Positions 1 through 6,747 are shown, numbered from the stretch's first letter. The stretch is 36,078 nt of DNA from Candidatus Gallimonas merdae (GCA_904419525.1 CAJFRT010000022.1:1-36078); one strand, 5' to 3'. The notes: generated by a model not told the origin, from the letters alone. Numbers and translations: made by a program.

Positions 1-1
1 T

Positions 2-3000
2 GTCAGCGGCGGTACGTTTACCCAGCCTGTGGACGAAGAATATTTTGCAGACGGCTTTGAGCTTTCGCTGGGCGCGGACGGCTCCTACACCGTGGTCGAG
101 ACGGAAAAGACCGTCGCAACCATTACGCGCGGCGAGTATACATATTGGTTTGAGTCTCTGGACGCTGCCTTTGCGGCTGCGGAGGACGGCGACACGGTCG
201 TGCTGCTTGGCGATGTGAATCTCACCGAAGCGCTCACGATCGATAAGAATGTAACGATCGACCTTGCGGGATACACGATCGGCGCTGAAGGGACGGCTGC
301 CAATATCACCGCAGACGTGACGATCGAGAGCAGCGAAGATGGCGGAGCCATCGTGTATACCGGCGACGGCGCGGACCACGGTCTTGTGGTGACGAAGAAC
401 GCAACGCTCACGATCGAGGGCGTTGTCGTGAATTATGCCGACGGCGGGCAGGCGATCAGGCTGGGCGACTACAACGGCGGAACTCCGACCGCGGACGGCG
501 GCAATGCAGTGCTCACGAACGTCACCGTTACGGGCGGCGTAGCCGGTGTTGCAATGTTCGGTACGGCGGAGGGCTCTGCGAACAAGACGAGCCTGACGGC
601 AACGGACAGCTCCATTTCCGGCACCGTCTATTACGGTATCGCTACCAACGGAATATTCTACAATAACGTGATCAGTCTTACCGATACCAATGTCTCCGCA
701 CCCGAAACCACCGGTACGGCGATGTATCTGCCGGGCAGCGGCGAAACGACGATCACGGGCGGCGAGATCAAGGGCGCAACGGGCATCGAGATCCGCGCGG
801 GCAAACTCACCGTCAATGAAAGAACGACCGTCACGGCGACGGGCGCATATACGGAGCCCGTTCCTAACCCGAACGGCACCACGGTGGGCGGCGTTGCCAT
901 TGTGGTTTCGCAGCACACCACGGAGCGTCCGATCGATGTGACCGTCAACGGCGGTACGATCAACGCGACGGGCGCGGACGGAAAAGCATTCCTTGAAATC
1001 GACACCGTCGGGAAAGAAGATGTTACTCCTTCCGAGGGGGTTGTGATTTCCATCGTGGGTGGCACATTCAACGCTCCCGTCGAGGCAAGGAACATCACCG
1101 GCTTTATTTCCGGCGGCAAATATGCGGAAAATCCTGCAAAAGAGCTGTTTGCGGAAGGCCTTGAGGGCGCATATTACGGCGCAAGCGGCTACTATGAAGT
1201 CATCGAATCCGTATCCGACGACCTTGGCGCGCTTCTTACGGCACAGGCGAACGCACAGGCAGATGTGCGCGGCTATGCGGCGTCCAACGGCATGAGCTGG
1301 ACGTACGTGCAGGAACTCTCCGCAAACGCCGAATCCGCATTGCAGGCACAGGCGGCGGCGCTGCTCGCGGCGTACACGGACATTACGACTGCGACCAACG
1401 AATACGGCGTTGCGCAGGCCCGCCTTGCGGCAATCGATGCGGTCGATGCGCTCATCTCCGCATTCGATGCCCTGAAAGAAGCGGCCATCGGCGAGATCGA
1501 TGCGGAGGCGGGGGAGGACGTCGTCGTCCCGACCGCAACGTATGCGGCGATCTATGCGGCGGAAACGGAAGCCGAGCTCGCAGCCCTCAAAGCGTATGCG
1601 CTCGCGGAGATCGGAGATATCCGCACCTATCGCGGACAGATCAACGGAATCATTGAAGACCTTACAGACGCGCAGAGCGGGCTTCTTGCTCAGATCGGAA
1701 AGCTGGAGACCCTGGTCGACGACACCACGGGCACCCTGGCCGCAATGCAGACGTCGCTCGAACAGAAGATCGCGGCCGTGCAGACAGCCGTCGACGCATG
1801 CGCGACCTCGTCGGAGATCGGGCAGCTGAAGACAGATCTGCAGACGGCGATCACCGAGGCCGTCAACGGGCTGAAGAACACGCTCGTCGGCGAGAACGGC
1901 ACGAGCGGCGTGATCGGCGGCCTGCAGACCGCGCTCAGCAATGCCAACACGGCGCTGGATCAGCTCACGGGCGCGCTGCTCAACAGCGCGAAGGACGGGC
2001 TTGCCGATTCCATCACGGCGGCGCAGAACAACATCAACAGCATTCTTCAGGGCATCGCATCGCTGGCCACATCGGAAGATGTCGACGCCGCGCTTGCAGC
2101 GATCCTGGAAGACCTTGCGGCCGTACAGACTGCGGTGGACAGCATCGCGGACAGCGTCAGCGCTTCCACGGCGGTCGAAGAGGCCAAGACGGACGCTCTG
2201 GACGAGATCAGAACGTGGCTCAACGGCTATCTCGATGACATCATCGGCGGCGACACCGCTCAGGCCGGCATCGCCGTGCAGAGCGTGGCATACACCGAAG
2301 AGACGACCGACGGCGAGATCTACGGAAAGCTGACGCAGGCGTTCAGCGAAGAAAACGCGAACCTTGTGCTCCGTTACTACAACGAGGCGCTTGCCGCGAT
2401 CGATGCGGCGACGACCGTCTCCGAAGTGACGACGGCGGTCTCCACGTTCCGTGCGCAGGTCGCTTCCGTCGAGGCGGCGGCACAGAATACGCCGGGCCTT
2501 ACGGGCGTGTACGTGCTGCTTGCGATCGTGCTCGTGCTGATCATCGTCGCATGCATCATCATGCTGGTCAAGGGCCGCAGAGAGGTCGCCGAACAGGCGG
2601 AGCCCGCAGCGGAACCCGTTCAGAAGGCACAGCCGGAGGAAGCTCCCGCAGCGGCCGAAGAGGCGCCCGCGGAAGAAGTCCAGGAGGCACAGCCCGAACC
2701 TCAGCCCGAGCCCGCGCAGGAAGCCCCTGCACAGCCCGAGGCGGAAGAGGACGACGACAAGGAAAAGATCGTCATTGCGGCAAACGTGCGCTCGTTCAGC
2801 GAAGCATACATGGATCTTGACGAAGAACAGCGCGCTCTGTTTGGCAAAGTCAGGGACTATGCGCTCGCCAAAGAGGGCGCGGTCGAGGTCAAACAGAGCG
2901 GCGGCCTGTGCATCAAGCGCGACGGCAAGCAGATCGTCAAGCTCACGGTAAGGCGCAACATGCCTGTGGCGCTCTTCCTTCTGGAAAACGAGATGCTCAA

Positions 3001-3292
3001 AGATTTCCGCAGAAGCGCGAAATCGGAGGCAAAACTCAAAGTCCGCGCGACCGAGCTGGTCATTCGCGACGAGGAAGATCTTGAAACGGCATACACGATG
3101 GTCGATTTGTCCGTCGATCAGATCGAAAAGGACATCGAGGCCGCCAAGGAACGCCGCAGAGAGGCGCGCCGCCAGCGCAGATTGCAGCGCCAGGCGGAAG
3201 AGGCCGCGGCAAAGGCTCAGGCCGACGAGGCGGCGGCGGAACAGGCTCCCGCGGAAGATGCTCCCGCATCGGATGAGGGCGGCAAAGAATAA
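2..3292 (+). CDS. Host surface/membrane protein, 5'-truncated by window edge
   Basis: The frame is open from the first bases, so the true start lies upstream; at least 1,090 residues are visible. The N-terminal third is rich in GGTF, TITGGEI and related beta-strand repeats, as in beta-helix surface proteins. A long alanine-rich predicted coiled-coil stretch (about 1200-2490) follows, then one hydrophobic membrane segment (2502-2571), a proline/glutamate/alanine-rich spacer (2590-2760) and a compact charged C-terminal domain ending in an Arg/Glu/Ala-rich helix. There is no LPXTG sorting signal. The topology suggests an extracellular N-terminus and a cytosolic C-terminal domain. Function is unknown. 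It is the last host protein gene before the prophage and is closed by a strong terminator at 3315. The coding assignment is firm; the role is inference. Confidence 0.85.
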   Translation, partial: VSGGTFTQPVDEEYFADGFELSLGADGSYTVVETEKTVATITRGEYTYWFESLDAAFAAAEDGDTVVLLGDVNLTEALTIDKNVTIDLAGYTIGAEGTAANITADVTIESSEDGGAIVYTGDGADHGLVVTKNATLTIEGVVVNYADGGQAIRLGDYNGGTPTADGGNAVLTNVTVTGGVAGVAMFGTAEGSANKTSLTATDSSISGTVYYGIATNGIFYNNVISLTDTNVSAPETTGTAMYLPGSGETTITGGEIKGATGIEIRAGKLTVNERTTVTATGAYTEPVPNPNGTTVGGVAIVVSQHTTERPIDVTVNGGTINATGADGKAFLEIDTVGKEDVTPSEGVVISIVGGTFNAPVEARNITGFISGGKYAENPAKELFAEGLEGAYYGASGYYEVIESVSDDLGALLTAQANAQADVRGYAASNGMSWTYVQELSANAESALQAQAAALLAAYTDITTATNEYGVAQARLAAIDAVDALISAFDALKEAAIGEIDAEAGEDVVVPTATYAAIYAAETEAELAALKAYALAEIGDIRTYRGQINGIIEDLTDAQSGLLAQIGKLETLVDDTTGTLAAMQTSLEQKIAAVQTAVDACATSSEIGQLKTDLQTAITEAVNGLKNTLVGENGTSGVIGGLQTALSNANTALDQLTGALLNSAKDGLADSITAAQNNINSILQGIASLATSEDVDAALAAILEDLAAVQTAVDSIADSVSASTAVEEAKTDALDEIRTWLNGYLDDIIGGDTAQAGIAVQSVAYTEETTDGEIYGKLTQAFSEENANLVLRYYNEALAAIDAATTVSEVTTAVSTFRAQVASVEAAAQNTPGLTGVYVLLAIVLVLIIVACIIMLVKGRREVAEQAEPAAEPVQKAQPEEAPAAAEEAPAEEVQEAQPEPQPEPAQEAPAQPEAEEDDDKEKIVIAANVRSFSEAYMDLDEEQRALFGKVRDYALAKEGAVEVKQSGGLCIKRDGKQIVKLTVRRNMPVALFLLENEMLKDFRRSAKSEAKLKVRATELVIRDEEDLETAYTMVDLSVDQIEKDIEAAKERRREARRQRRLQRQAEEAAAKAQADEAAAEQAPAEDAPASDEGGKE

Positions 3293-3314
3293 GCAAATCG
3301 CTTGAACAATGTTC

Positions 3315-3350
3315 GGGCGCGGCTGCACGGCAGCCGCGCCCGTAATTTTT
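3315..3350 (+). terminator. Intrinsic terminator of the host surface-protein gene
   Basis: A 12-bp perfect stem (GGGCGCGGCTGC paired with GCAGCCGCGCCC) with an ACG loop is followed by a T-rich tract, 22 bases after the stop codon at 3292. Confidence 0.9.
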
Positions 3351-3422
3351 GCTTTGAAATTCTTTTTTGTGGTTTTACGGCGACAGACAATAAAAATTTT
3401 GCGGGAAGCGACAAATTTGTAC

Positions 3423-3451
3423 TTGACAGACCTGCCGATATCGATTATAAT
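3423..3451 (+). promoter_or_regulatory. Perfect-consensus sigma-A promoter for the tRNA-like array
   Basis: TTGACA at 3423-3428 and TATAAT at 3446-3451 with a 17-bp spacer. The predicted start, about 3458, lies just before the first tRNA-like unit at 3463. No protein gene follows, so the promoter serves the RNA array and the tRNA. Confidence 0.85.
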
Positions 3452-3462
3452 AAATAACAGTT

Positions 3463-3574
3463 GCAGCCGCCTGGCGGTATGGCGTCAGCTTCCCAAGCTG
3501 ATTCTGGCGGGGGCTGGCGCAAGCCGCCGAGCACCGCAAGCGCGGGCGCAGGCACTCCCGTTTCGGAGTCGAAC
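3463..3574 (+). ncRNA. tRNA-Gly-like chimeric unit 1
   Basis: It carries the D-arm and anticodon arm of the tRNA-Gly(CCC) found at 3878, nearly base for base up to the T-arm start GGCGGG. A GC-rich insert follows instead of a T-loop, with three predicted hairpins: GGC-GCAA-GCC, CCGC-AAGC-GCGG and ACTCC-CGTTTC-GGAGT. The 3' acceptor strand and CCA are absent, and GAAT is missing from the 5' acceptor strand (GCAGCCGCC rather than GCAGGAATCGCC). It cannot be a normal chargeable tRNA. It lies directly downstream of a perfect promoter. Confidence 0.6.
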
Positions 3575-3599
3575 ACTGATAATTTCATAACATTTTCAT

Positions 3600-3710
3600 G
3601 CAGCCGCCTAGCGGTATGGCGTCAGCTTCCCAAGCTGATTCTGGCGGGGGCGGGCGTAAGCCGCCGAGCACCGCAGCGCGGGCGCAGGCACTCCCGTTTC
3701 GGAGTCGAAC
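3600..3710 (+). ncRNA. tRNA-Gly-like chimeric unit 2
   Basis: Second copy, 137 bases after unit 1, with the same architecture. The first insert hairpin has GTAA where units 1 and 3 have GCAA, so the GNRA loop class is kept. The linker to the next unit (AATTTCATAAC...TTCAT) is shared with the other junctions, showing tandem duplication of the whole unit. Confidence 0.6.
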
Positions 3711-3735
3711 ACTGATAATTTCATAACATTTTCAT

Positions 3736-3849
3736 GCAGGAATCGCCTAGCGGTATGGCGTCAGCTTCCCAAGCTGATTCTGGCGGGGGCGGGCGCAAGC
3801 CGCCGAGCACCGCAGCGCGGGCGCAGGCACTCCCGTTTCGGAGTCGAAC
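3736..3849 (+). ncRNA. tRNA-Gly-like chimeric unit 3
   Basis: Third copy. Its first 50 bases (acceptor 5' strand GCAGGAA, D-arm, anticodon arm with CCC, variable region, GGCGGG) are the same as the intact tRNA at 3878. The roughly 40-base structured insert then replaces the TTCG of the T-loop before ACTCCCGTTTC, and the acceptor 3' strand is replaced by GGAGTCGAAC. Confidence 0.6.
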
Positions 3850-3877
3850 GTTCGAAAATTTCATAACATTATTTCAT

Positions 3878-3952
3878 GCAGGAATCGCCTAGCGGTATGG
3901 CGTCAGCTTCCCAAGCTGATTCTGGCGGGTTCGACTCCCGTTTCCTGCTCCA
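3878..3952 (+). tRNA. tRNA-Gly(CCC), prophage integration site
   Basis: The cloverleaf is complete. Acceptor GCAGGAA pairs with TTCCTGC, the D-arm is GCC/GGC, and the anticodon stem TCAGC/GCTGA encloses TTCCCAA with anticodon CCC at 3910-3912. The T-arm has TTCGACT, the discriminator is T, and CCA is encoded at 3950-3952. A phage integrase gene begins 118 bases downstream on the opposite strand, the usual arrangement for tRNA 3'-end integration. It is the last member of a four-unit array and is followed by a terminator. Confidence 0.93.
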
Positions 3953-3957
3953 AATAA

Positions 3958-4000
3958 GGGCTAAAAATGGGCAAAAATGCTTGTTTTTAGCCCTTTTTTT
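3958..4000 (+). terminator. Terminator after the tRNA-Gly array
   Basis: GGGCTAAAAA (3958-3967) pairs with TTTTTAGCCC (3984-3993), followed by seven Ts. It may also stop leftward integrase transcription, although the T-run on that strand is weak. Confidence 0.85.
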
Positions 4001-4070
4001 GCATTTTTGGCGGCTTTTTTGCTATTATATTTTCAATTTTGGGGACAAAATTGGGGGCAAATTTATTGTT

Positions 4071-5207
4071 CTATCCATCGATTTTTGGAAACGGGTAGAA
4101 CAATTTTTCCGCTTCTTGGCGCAGGAACTCGTCCGAAACATCCGTGTATGCGTTGGCAAGTCTTCCAAGGGAATGTCCCATCATGAGCTTGCGTGCGTTG
4201 TCGTCTACGTGGCATTCCACGCAACGCGTGTTGAACGTCGTCCGCAAATCGTACAGCGTATAGTCCGGGAACAGTTTTTTGAAAGCGTTCCAAAGCGTTT
4301 TGGGACATGGCATAGTCGGCGATTCGGAGATATACGGGCGGAGCATGGGGCAAATAGGGATTCGTTTGTATTCGATTTTCCTGTTCTTGCGCTTGGAGTT
4401 TTTGGCGATGAGCATGTCGCCGTCGCGGCGCAGCGTTTCGTACTCGTTCGGACGCAGCCCCGTATAGAGGGCAATCGCAAATGCTTCCCTGTACTTCTCG
4501 GGCGTTTCGGACAGCAACCGCGCTTCCTGCTCCCGTGTCAGCGCTGTTCCGTTCACGCTTTCGTGCGTGGGGCGGATGAGCGTATCGAGGGGAGAGAACT
4601 GTATCAAGTGGTGTGCGATCGCGCATTTGAATGTCTGCGAAAGGAGCGAGAATAGCTCCTGTGCCGTCTTCCCTCTATCGGAGAATTTGTCGATGAATGC
4701 CTGACAGACGGACGGAGTAATGGCGGAAAGGCGCATTTCTCCAAGTGCGGGCAGAATATGCTTTTTGACACGATCATAGTCTGCCTTGTAGGTATTTGCC
4801 GCCACTTTCCGTTTGCGGAAATTTTCAAAATAGAACTCGATGAAGTCCCCGAATTTTGTCGGCGTGGTCTTGACGCCGTGTTCAAGCGCGTTCAGCTTCT
4901 CAATGAAGCGTTGGCGCGCTTCTTCTTTTGTCGTGCCGCCTGCCGAAATATTGATGTCGTCCATGCGGCAGCGTACTTCATAATTGATGGAACCGCCGCG
5001 GCGGCGTTCCCGCATATAAGCGCGGAGCTTCCCGACGCGGAACATTTTCCGATATTTTTGTGGCATACTTGAAATCTCCTTTTGTGTAAATTCCAAGTAT
5101 TTTCCCCATGTAACTCCTTCCGAAAGTTCGGCAAGGAGTTTTTTCTTTTCCTCTGCGTCTCCACTCATGAGCGCGTGTAAAACACGCAGCATTGTCTTGT
5201 CTGTCAT
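4071..5207 (-). CDS. int: Phage tyrosine-recombinase integrase
   Basis: The 378-residue protein catalyses site-specific integration and excision at the neighbouring tRNA-Gly gene. A SAM-like core-binding domain (about 115-210) precedes the catalytic domain. Visible active-site residues are Arg252 in TGLRPNE, a basic segment around 269-282, Arg322 in YDLRTTF, His345 in MGHS and the nucleophile Tyr354 in ANAYTDV. The usual box II histidine is Tyr319 here, a substitution tolerated in parts of the family. The start at 5207 is preceded by AGGAGG (5216-5221). The gene reads toward the tRNA, and its 3' end lies about 120 bases from it. Identification is firm; the exact att core cannot be fixed without the other end. 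Confidence 0.95.
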   Translation of the reverse strand: MTDKTMLRVLHALMSGDAEEKKKLLAELSEGVTWGKYLEFTQKEISSMPQKYRKMFRVGKLRAYMRERRRGGSINYEVRCRMDDINISAGGTTKEEARQRFIEKLNALEHGVKTTPTKFGDFIEFYFENFRKRKVAANTYKADYDRVKKHILPALGEMRLSAITPSVCQAFIDKFSDRGKTAQELFSLLSQTFKCAIAHHLIQFSPLDTLIRPTHESVNGTALTREQEARLLSETPEKYREAFAIALYTGLRPNEYETLRRDGDMLIAKNSKRKNRKIEYKRIPICPMLRPYISESPTMPCPKTLWNAFKKLFPDYTLYDLRTTFNTRCVECHVDDNARKLMMGHSLGRLANAYTDVSDEFLRQEAEKLFYPFPKIDG

Positions 5208-5252
5208 CTCTTTTTCCTCCTATGCACAAACATATGTTTGATTTATGCTTGC

Positions 5253-5258
5253 ATTATA
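5253..5258 (-). promoter_or_regulatory. Extended -10 promoter for integrase, with a palindrome in its 5' UTR
   Basis: On the minus strand TGC-TATAAT forms an extended -10 without a clear -35. A 14-bp perfect palindrome, CAAACATATGTTTG (5227-5240), lies between this element and the integrase ribosome-binding site and could be a regulator site. Confidence 0.5.
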
Positions 5259-5287
5259 GCAGTTAAATATGACAGACGCTTGCCTGA

Positions 5288-5593
5288 TTATTTAATTTTT
5301 TTCATTAAAATTAAAAAAAGTTGCTTGTCCTCGTCTGAAAGGGCGCGGAACGTCTGAATGACCTCCTCCTCTATGGGAGTGACCTCAAAGGGCATTGTGT
5401 CCTTATAGCCTTCTTCCGATAGTCCCATAGCCTTCGCCACGGATTCAACTGTGTTATAGGTCGGGCTTGGGTAATCTGGGTTTCCGGAGAATAATCTTGC
5501 GATTGTTGTTCTTGATACGCCTGATCGTTCCGCAAGCTCATCGTGCGTCCATCCGAGCTCTTTTTTTCGTTGTTTTAATCTTTCAATGTCCAT
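5288..5593 (-). CDS. XRE-family phage repressor (cI-like)
   Basis: This 101-residue protein has an N-terminal helix-turn-helix (about residues 5-60, with WTHDELAERSGVSRTTIARL as the recognition unit) and a short helical C-terminus rich in Glu and Leu. There is no LexA-type peptidase domain, so induction must work differently from lambda CI. AGGAGG at 5601-5606 supports the start. The gene is transcribed away from the early promoter and toward the integrase gene, the usual position of a lysogeny repressor. The direct repeats AAGTTTCAAAAGT in the divergent region (5625 and 5699) are its likely operators. The HTH call is firm; the repressor role rests on position. Confidence 0.85.
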   Translation of the reverse strand: MDIERLKQRKKELGWTHDELAERSGVSRTTIARLFSGNPDYPSPTYNTVESVAKAMGLSEEGYKDTMPFEVTPIEEEVIQTFRALSDEDKQLFLILMKKIK

Positions 5594-5613
5594 TTTTGCA
5601 CCTCCTATCTCTT

Positions 5614-5641
5614 ATTATAAAAATAAGTTTCAAAAGTGCAA
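5614..5641 (-). promoter_or_regulatory. Leftward repressor promoter with candidate operator
   Basis: On the minus strand: TTGCAC (5636-5641), 16-bp spacer, TATAAT (5614-5619). One copy of the direct repeat AAGTTTCAAAAGT (5625-5637) fills the spacer, so repressor bound there would regulate its own gene. Confidence 0.65.
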
Positions 5642-5660
5642 GAAAAATATAAAAAAACGC

Positions 5661-5689
5661 TTGACAAGTTCCAATAATGATACTATAAT
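5661..5689 (+). promoter_or_regulatory. Rightward early promoter
   Basis: Perfect consensus: TTGACA (5661-5666), 17-bp spacer, TATAAT (5684-5689). A second AAGTTTCAAAAGT (5699-5711) begins near the predicted start of transcription. The transcript would cover the small ORFs at 5754 and 5885, the hammerhead and the structured RNA. Confidence 0.85.
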
Positions 5690-5753
5690 GATACCGTAAA
5701 GTTTCAAAAGTTCCAAAAAAGCAAAAAAGCCCCACGGGGCGGAGGAGATTGAG

Positions 5754-5873
5754 ATGAATAAGTTTGAAGTGGTTGAAGCGATTGCGGAAGAGTACGAGAT
5801 TACATATGATCAGGCGTTCGACCTTGTCTATGACCTTTTCGGGGATCCCGACGAGACGGACGACGCGATTTGA
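5754..5873 (+). CDS. Small acidic early protein, 39 aa
   Basis: First ORF of the early transcript. GGAGGAG (5741-5747) lies 6 bases before the ATG. The peptide begins MNKFEVVEAIAEEYEI and ends in an Asp/Glu-rich tail (GDPDETDDAI). It matches no family I recognise. The strong ribosome-binding site and the position directly behind a consensus promoter are the evidence that it is translated. A small anti-repressor or early regulator is possible but unsupported. Confidence 0.6.
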   Translation: MNKFEVVEAIAEEYEITYDQAFDLVYDLFGDPDETDDAI

Positions 5874-5884
5874 GTAGGTGTGAA

Positions 5885-6097
5885 ATGGTCTACGTCACAC
5901 ACCGCTACAAGGTCAAGGAATACGAGACAGAAGAGGACGCGGTCGCGCAAATTCACAACGAAATGAGCGCCATGACGAGCAAGAAAATTTTTGACGAAAC
6001 AAAGAACGGGATCCGCGTCATGATATTCCAATGGTGGACGCTCTACATTGAGGAGTACGTAATAAGCAAGTCCATAGACATGAGAAATTCGGTCTGA
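5885..6097 (+). CDS. Hypothetical early protein, 70 aa
   Basis: I chose the ATG at 5885, which has GTAGGTG just upstream; an in-frame TTG at 5870 is less likely. The protein has alternating charged and aromatic segments (VYVTHRYKVKEYETEEDA, FQWWTLYIEEYV), suggesting a small alpha/beta fold. No family is recognised. It is the second gene of the early transcript. Its TGA stop codon (6095-6097) is also the TGA of the hammerhead core CTGACGA, so the ribozyme begins inside this reading frame and the predicted cut falls 41 bases after the stop. Confidence 0.6.
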   Translation: MVYVTHRYKVKEYETEEDAVAQIHNEMSAMTSKKIFDETKNGIRVMIFQWWTLYIEEYVISKSIDMRNSV

Positions 6098-6143
6098 CGA
6101 GAACCGGGTTGCGCCCGGTCGAAACCCCGCAAGGGGTCACCGA
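6089..6143 (+). ncRNA. Type I hammerhead ribozyme
   Basis: All conserved core elements are present in order. Stem I is TCGGT (6089-6093) with ACCGA (6139-6143). Box 1 is CTGACGA (6094-6100). Stem II is G6101-C6120, A-T and CCGGG/CCCGG with one bulged A and loop TTGCG. Box 2 is GAAA (6121-6124). Stem III is ACCCC/GGGGT closed by a GCAA tetraloop, and the cleavage triplet is GTC (6136-6138). Cleavage is predicted between 6138 and 6139. Strand ends open at stem I, making it type I. Hammerheads are known from prophages of Firmicutes and Proteobacteria. Activity has not been shown here. Confidence 0.85.
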
Positions 6144-6477
6144 TAGCAAATCGGTCAAGCAGGGAAAAACAAAAAGCATGTGGTGACTTCACAGACTTTT
6201 TGCCCCGATTTTGTTTCCCACGACCCTGCACCGGATGAGGAAGGAATATCATGTCTTCCGCTTGTGCGAAATGGTTTTACTCGTACTTCCCCATTCGGGC
6301 GGCAAGTCACACCGCTTCTTGAGGCTGTGCTTTGTACGGCAGACGGGTTACTGCCAAAAAGTGCGCCATCTCAAGCACATTTCACGTGGTCGGGCGAACT
6401 CAAAAGTTTGGCTAACATATCAGCCTCCCTGCTTGTAATTCGCCGAAAATGGCGTGATTGGATTATATCACGCTTTT
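6139..6477 (+). ncRNA. Large structured noncoding RNA released by the hammerhead
   Basis: The stretch has no credible protein gene but much pairing. A hairpin ACCGAT/ATCGGT (6139-6155) sits at the predicted new 5' end. A 10-bp perfect long-range stem, CAAGCAGGGA (6156-6165) with TCCCTGCTTG (6426-6435), closes a domain of about 280 nt. Inside are GTGACTT (6183-6189) with AAGTCAC (6304-6310), GCAC and GGAAG with CTTCC and GTGC (6228-6267), CTTGAG with CTCAAG (6318-6375) around GGCAG/CTGCC, CGAACT/AGTTTG (6395-6410), and GGCT/AGCC (6410-6425). A terminator closes the RNA at 6452-6477. Function is unknown; it could be a member of a known large phage RNA class. Confidence 0.6.
6452..6477 (+). terminator. 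Terminator at the 3' end of the structured RNA
   Basis: GCGTGAT (6452-6458) pairs with ATCACGC (6467-6473), followed by TTTT. A competing CGCC/GGCG hairpin (6441-6454) overlaps its 5' arm. The T-run is short, so some readthrough to the HTH gene at 6529 is likely. Confidence 0.6.
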
Positions 6478-6528
6478 GAAAGAAAATCAATACCGGGTGC
6501 GCCGGGAGGGGCGCGCAAAGGAGGTTAT

Positions 6529-6747
6529 ATGACGCTTGCGGAAGTATGCAGAAAGAACAATGTTCTTTCAACGCATCTGGCGAAGGCAATGGGCTGTTCG
6601 CGTCAGAATATAGAGCAGATCGGAAAGTACAGAAGTCCGCATCTTCATACGCTGGAGAAGGCGTGTAAGGGCTTTGAGCGACTTGGGATTCATTATACGC
6701 CCGCCGAGCTGTTCGCGGAGCTTATGAGCGATTTGGAGGAAGCATGA
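6529..6747 (+). CDS. Cro-like helix-turn-helix protein, 72 aa
   Basis: The start at 6529 is fixed by AAAGGAGG (6517-6524); the frame is open further upstream but without a ribosome-binding site. The protein is a single helix-turn-helix, with LSTHLAKAMGCSRQNIEQIGKYR resembling XRE/Cro recognition helices, followed by a short helical C-terminus. As the first regulator gene rightward of the repressor promoter region it is a Cro or early-activator candidate. Its start lies just beyond the terminator of the structured RNA, so its expression probably depends on readthrough. It opens a run of genes with ATGA stop-start overlaps. Confidence 0.75.
   Translation: MTLAEVCRKNNVLSTHLAKAMGCSRQNIEQIGKYRSPHLHTLEKACKGFERLGIHYTPAELFAELMSDLEEA

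Noticed and set aside
3309..3715. Short plus-strand ORFs across the tRNA-like units
   Set aside because: They follow the tandem RNA units, lack ribosome-binding sites and change frame between units.
6180..6479. Short plus-strand ORFs (75 and 99 aa) inside the structured RNA
   Set aside because: No ribosome-binding sites, no recognisable protein features, and the bases are committed to extensive pairing.
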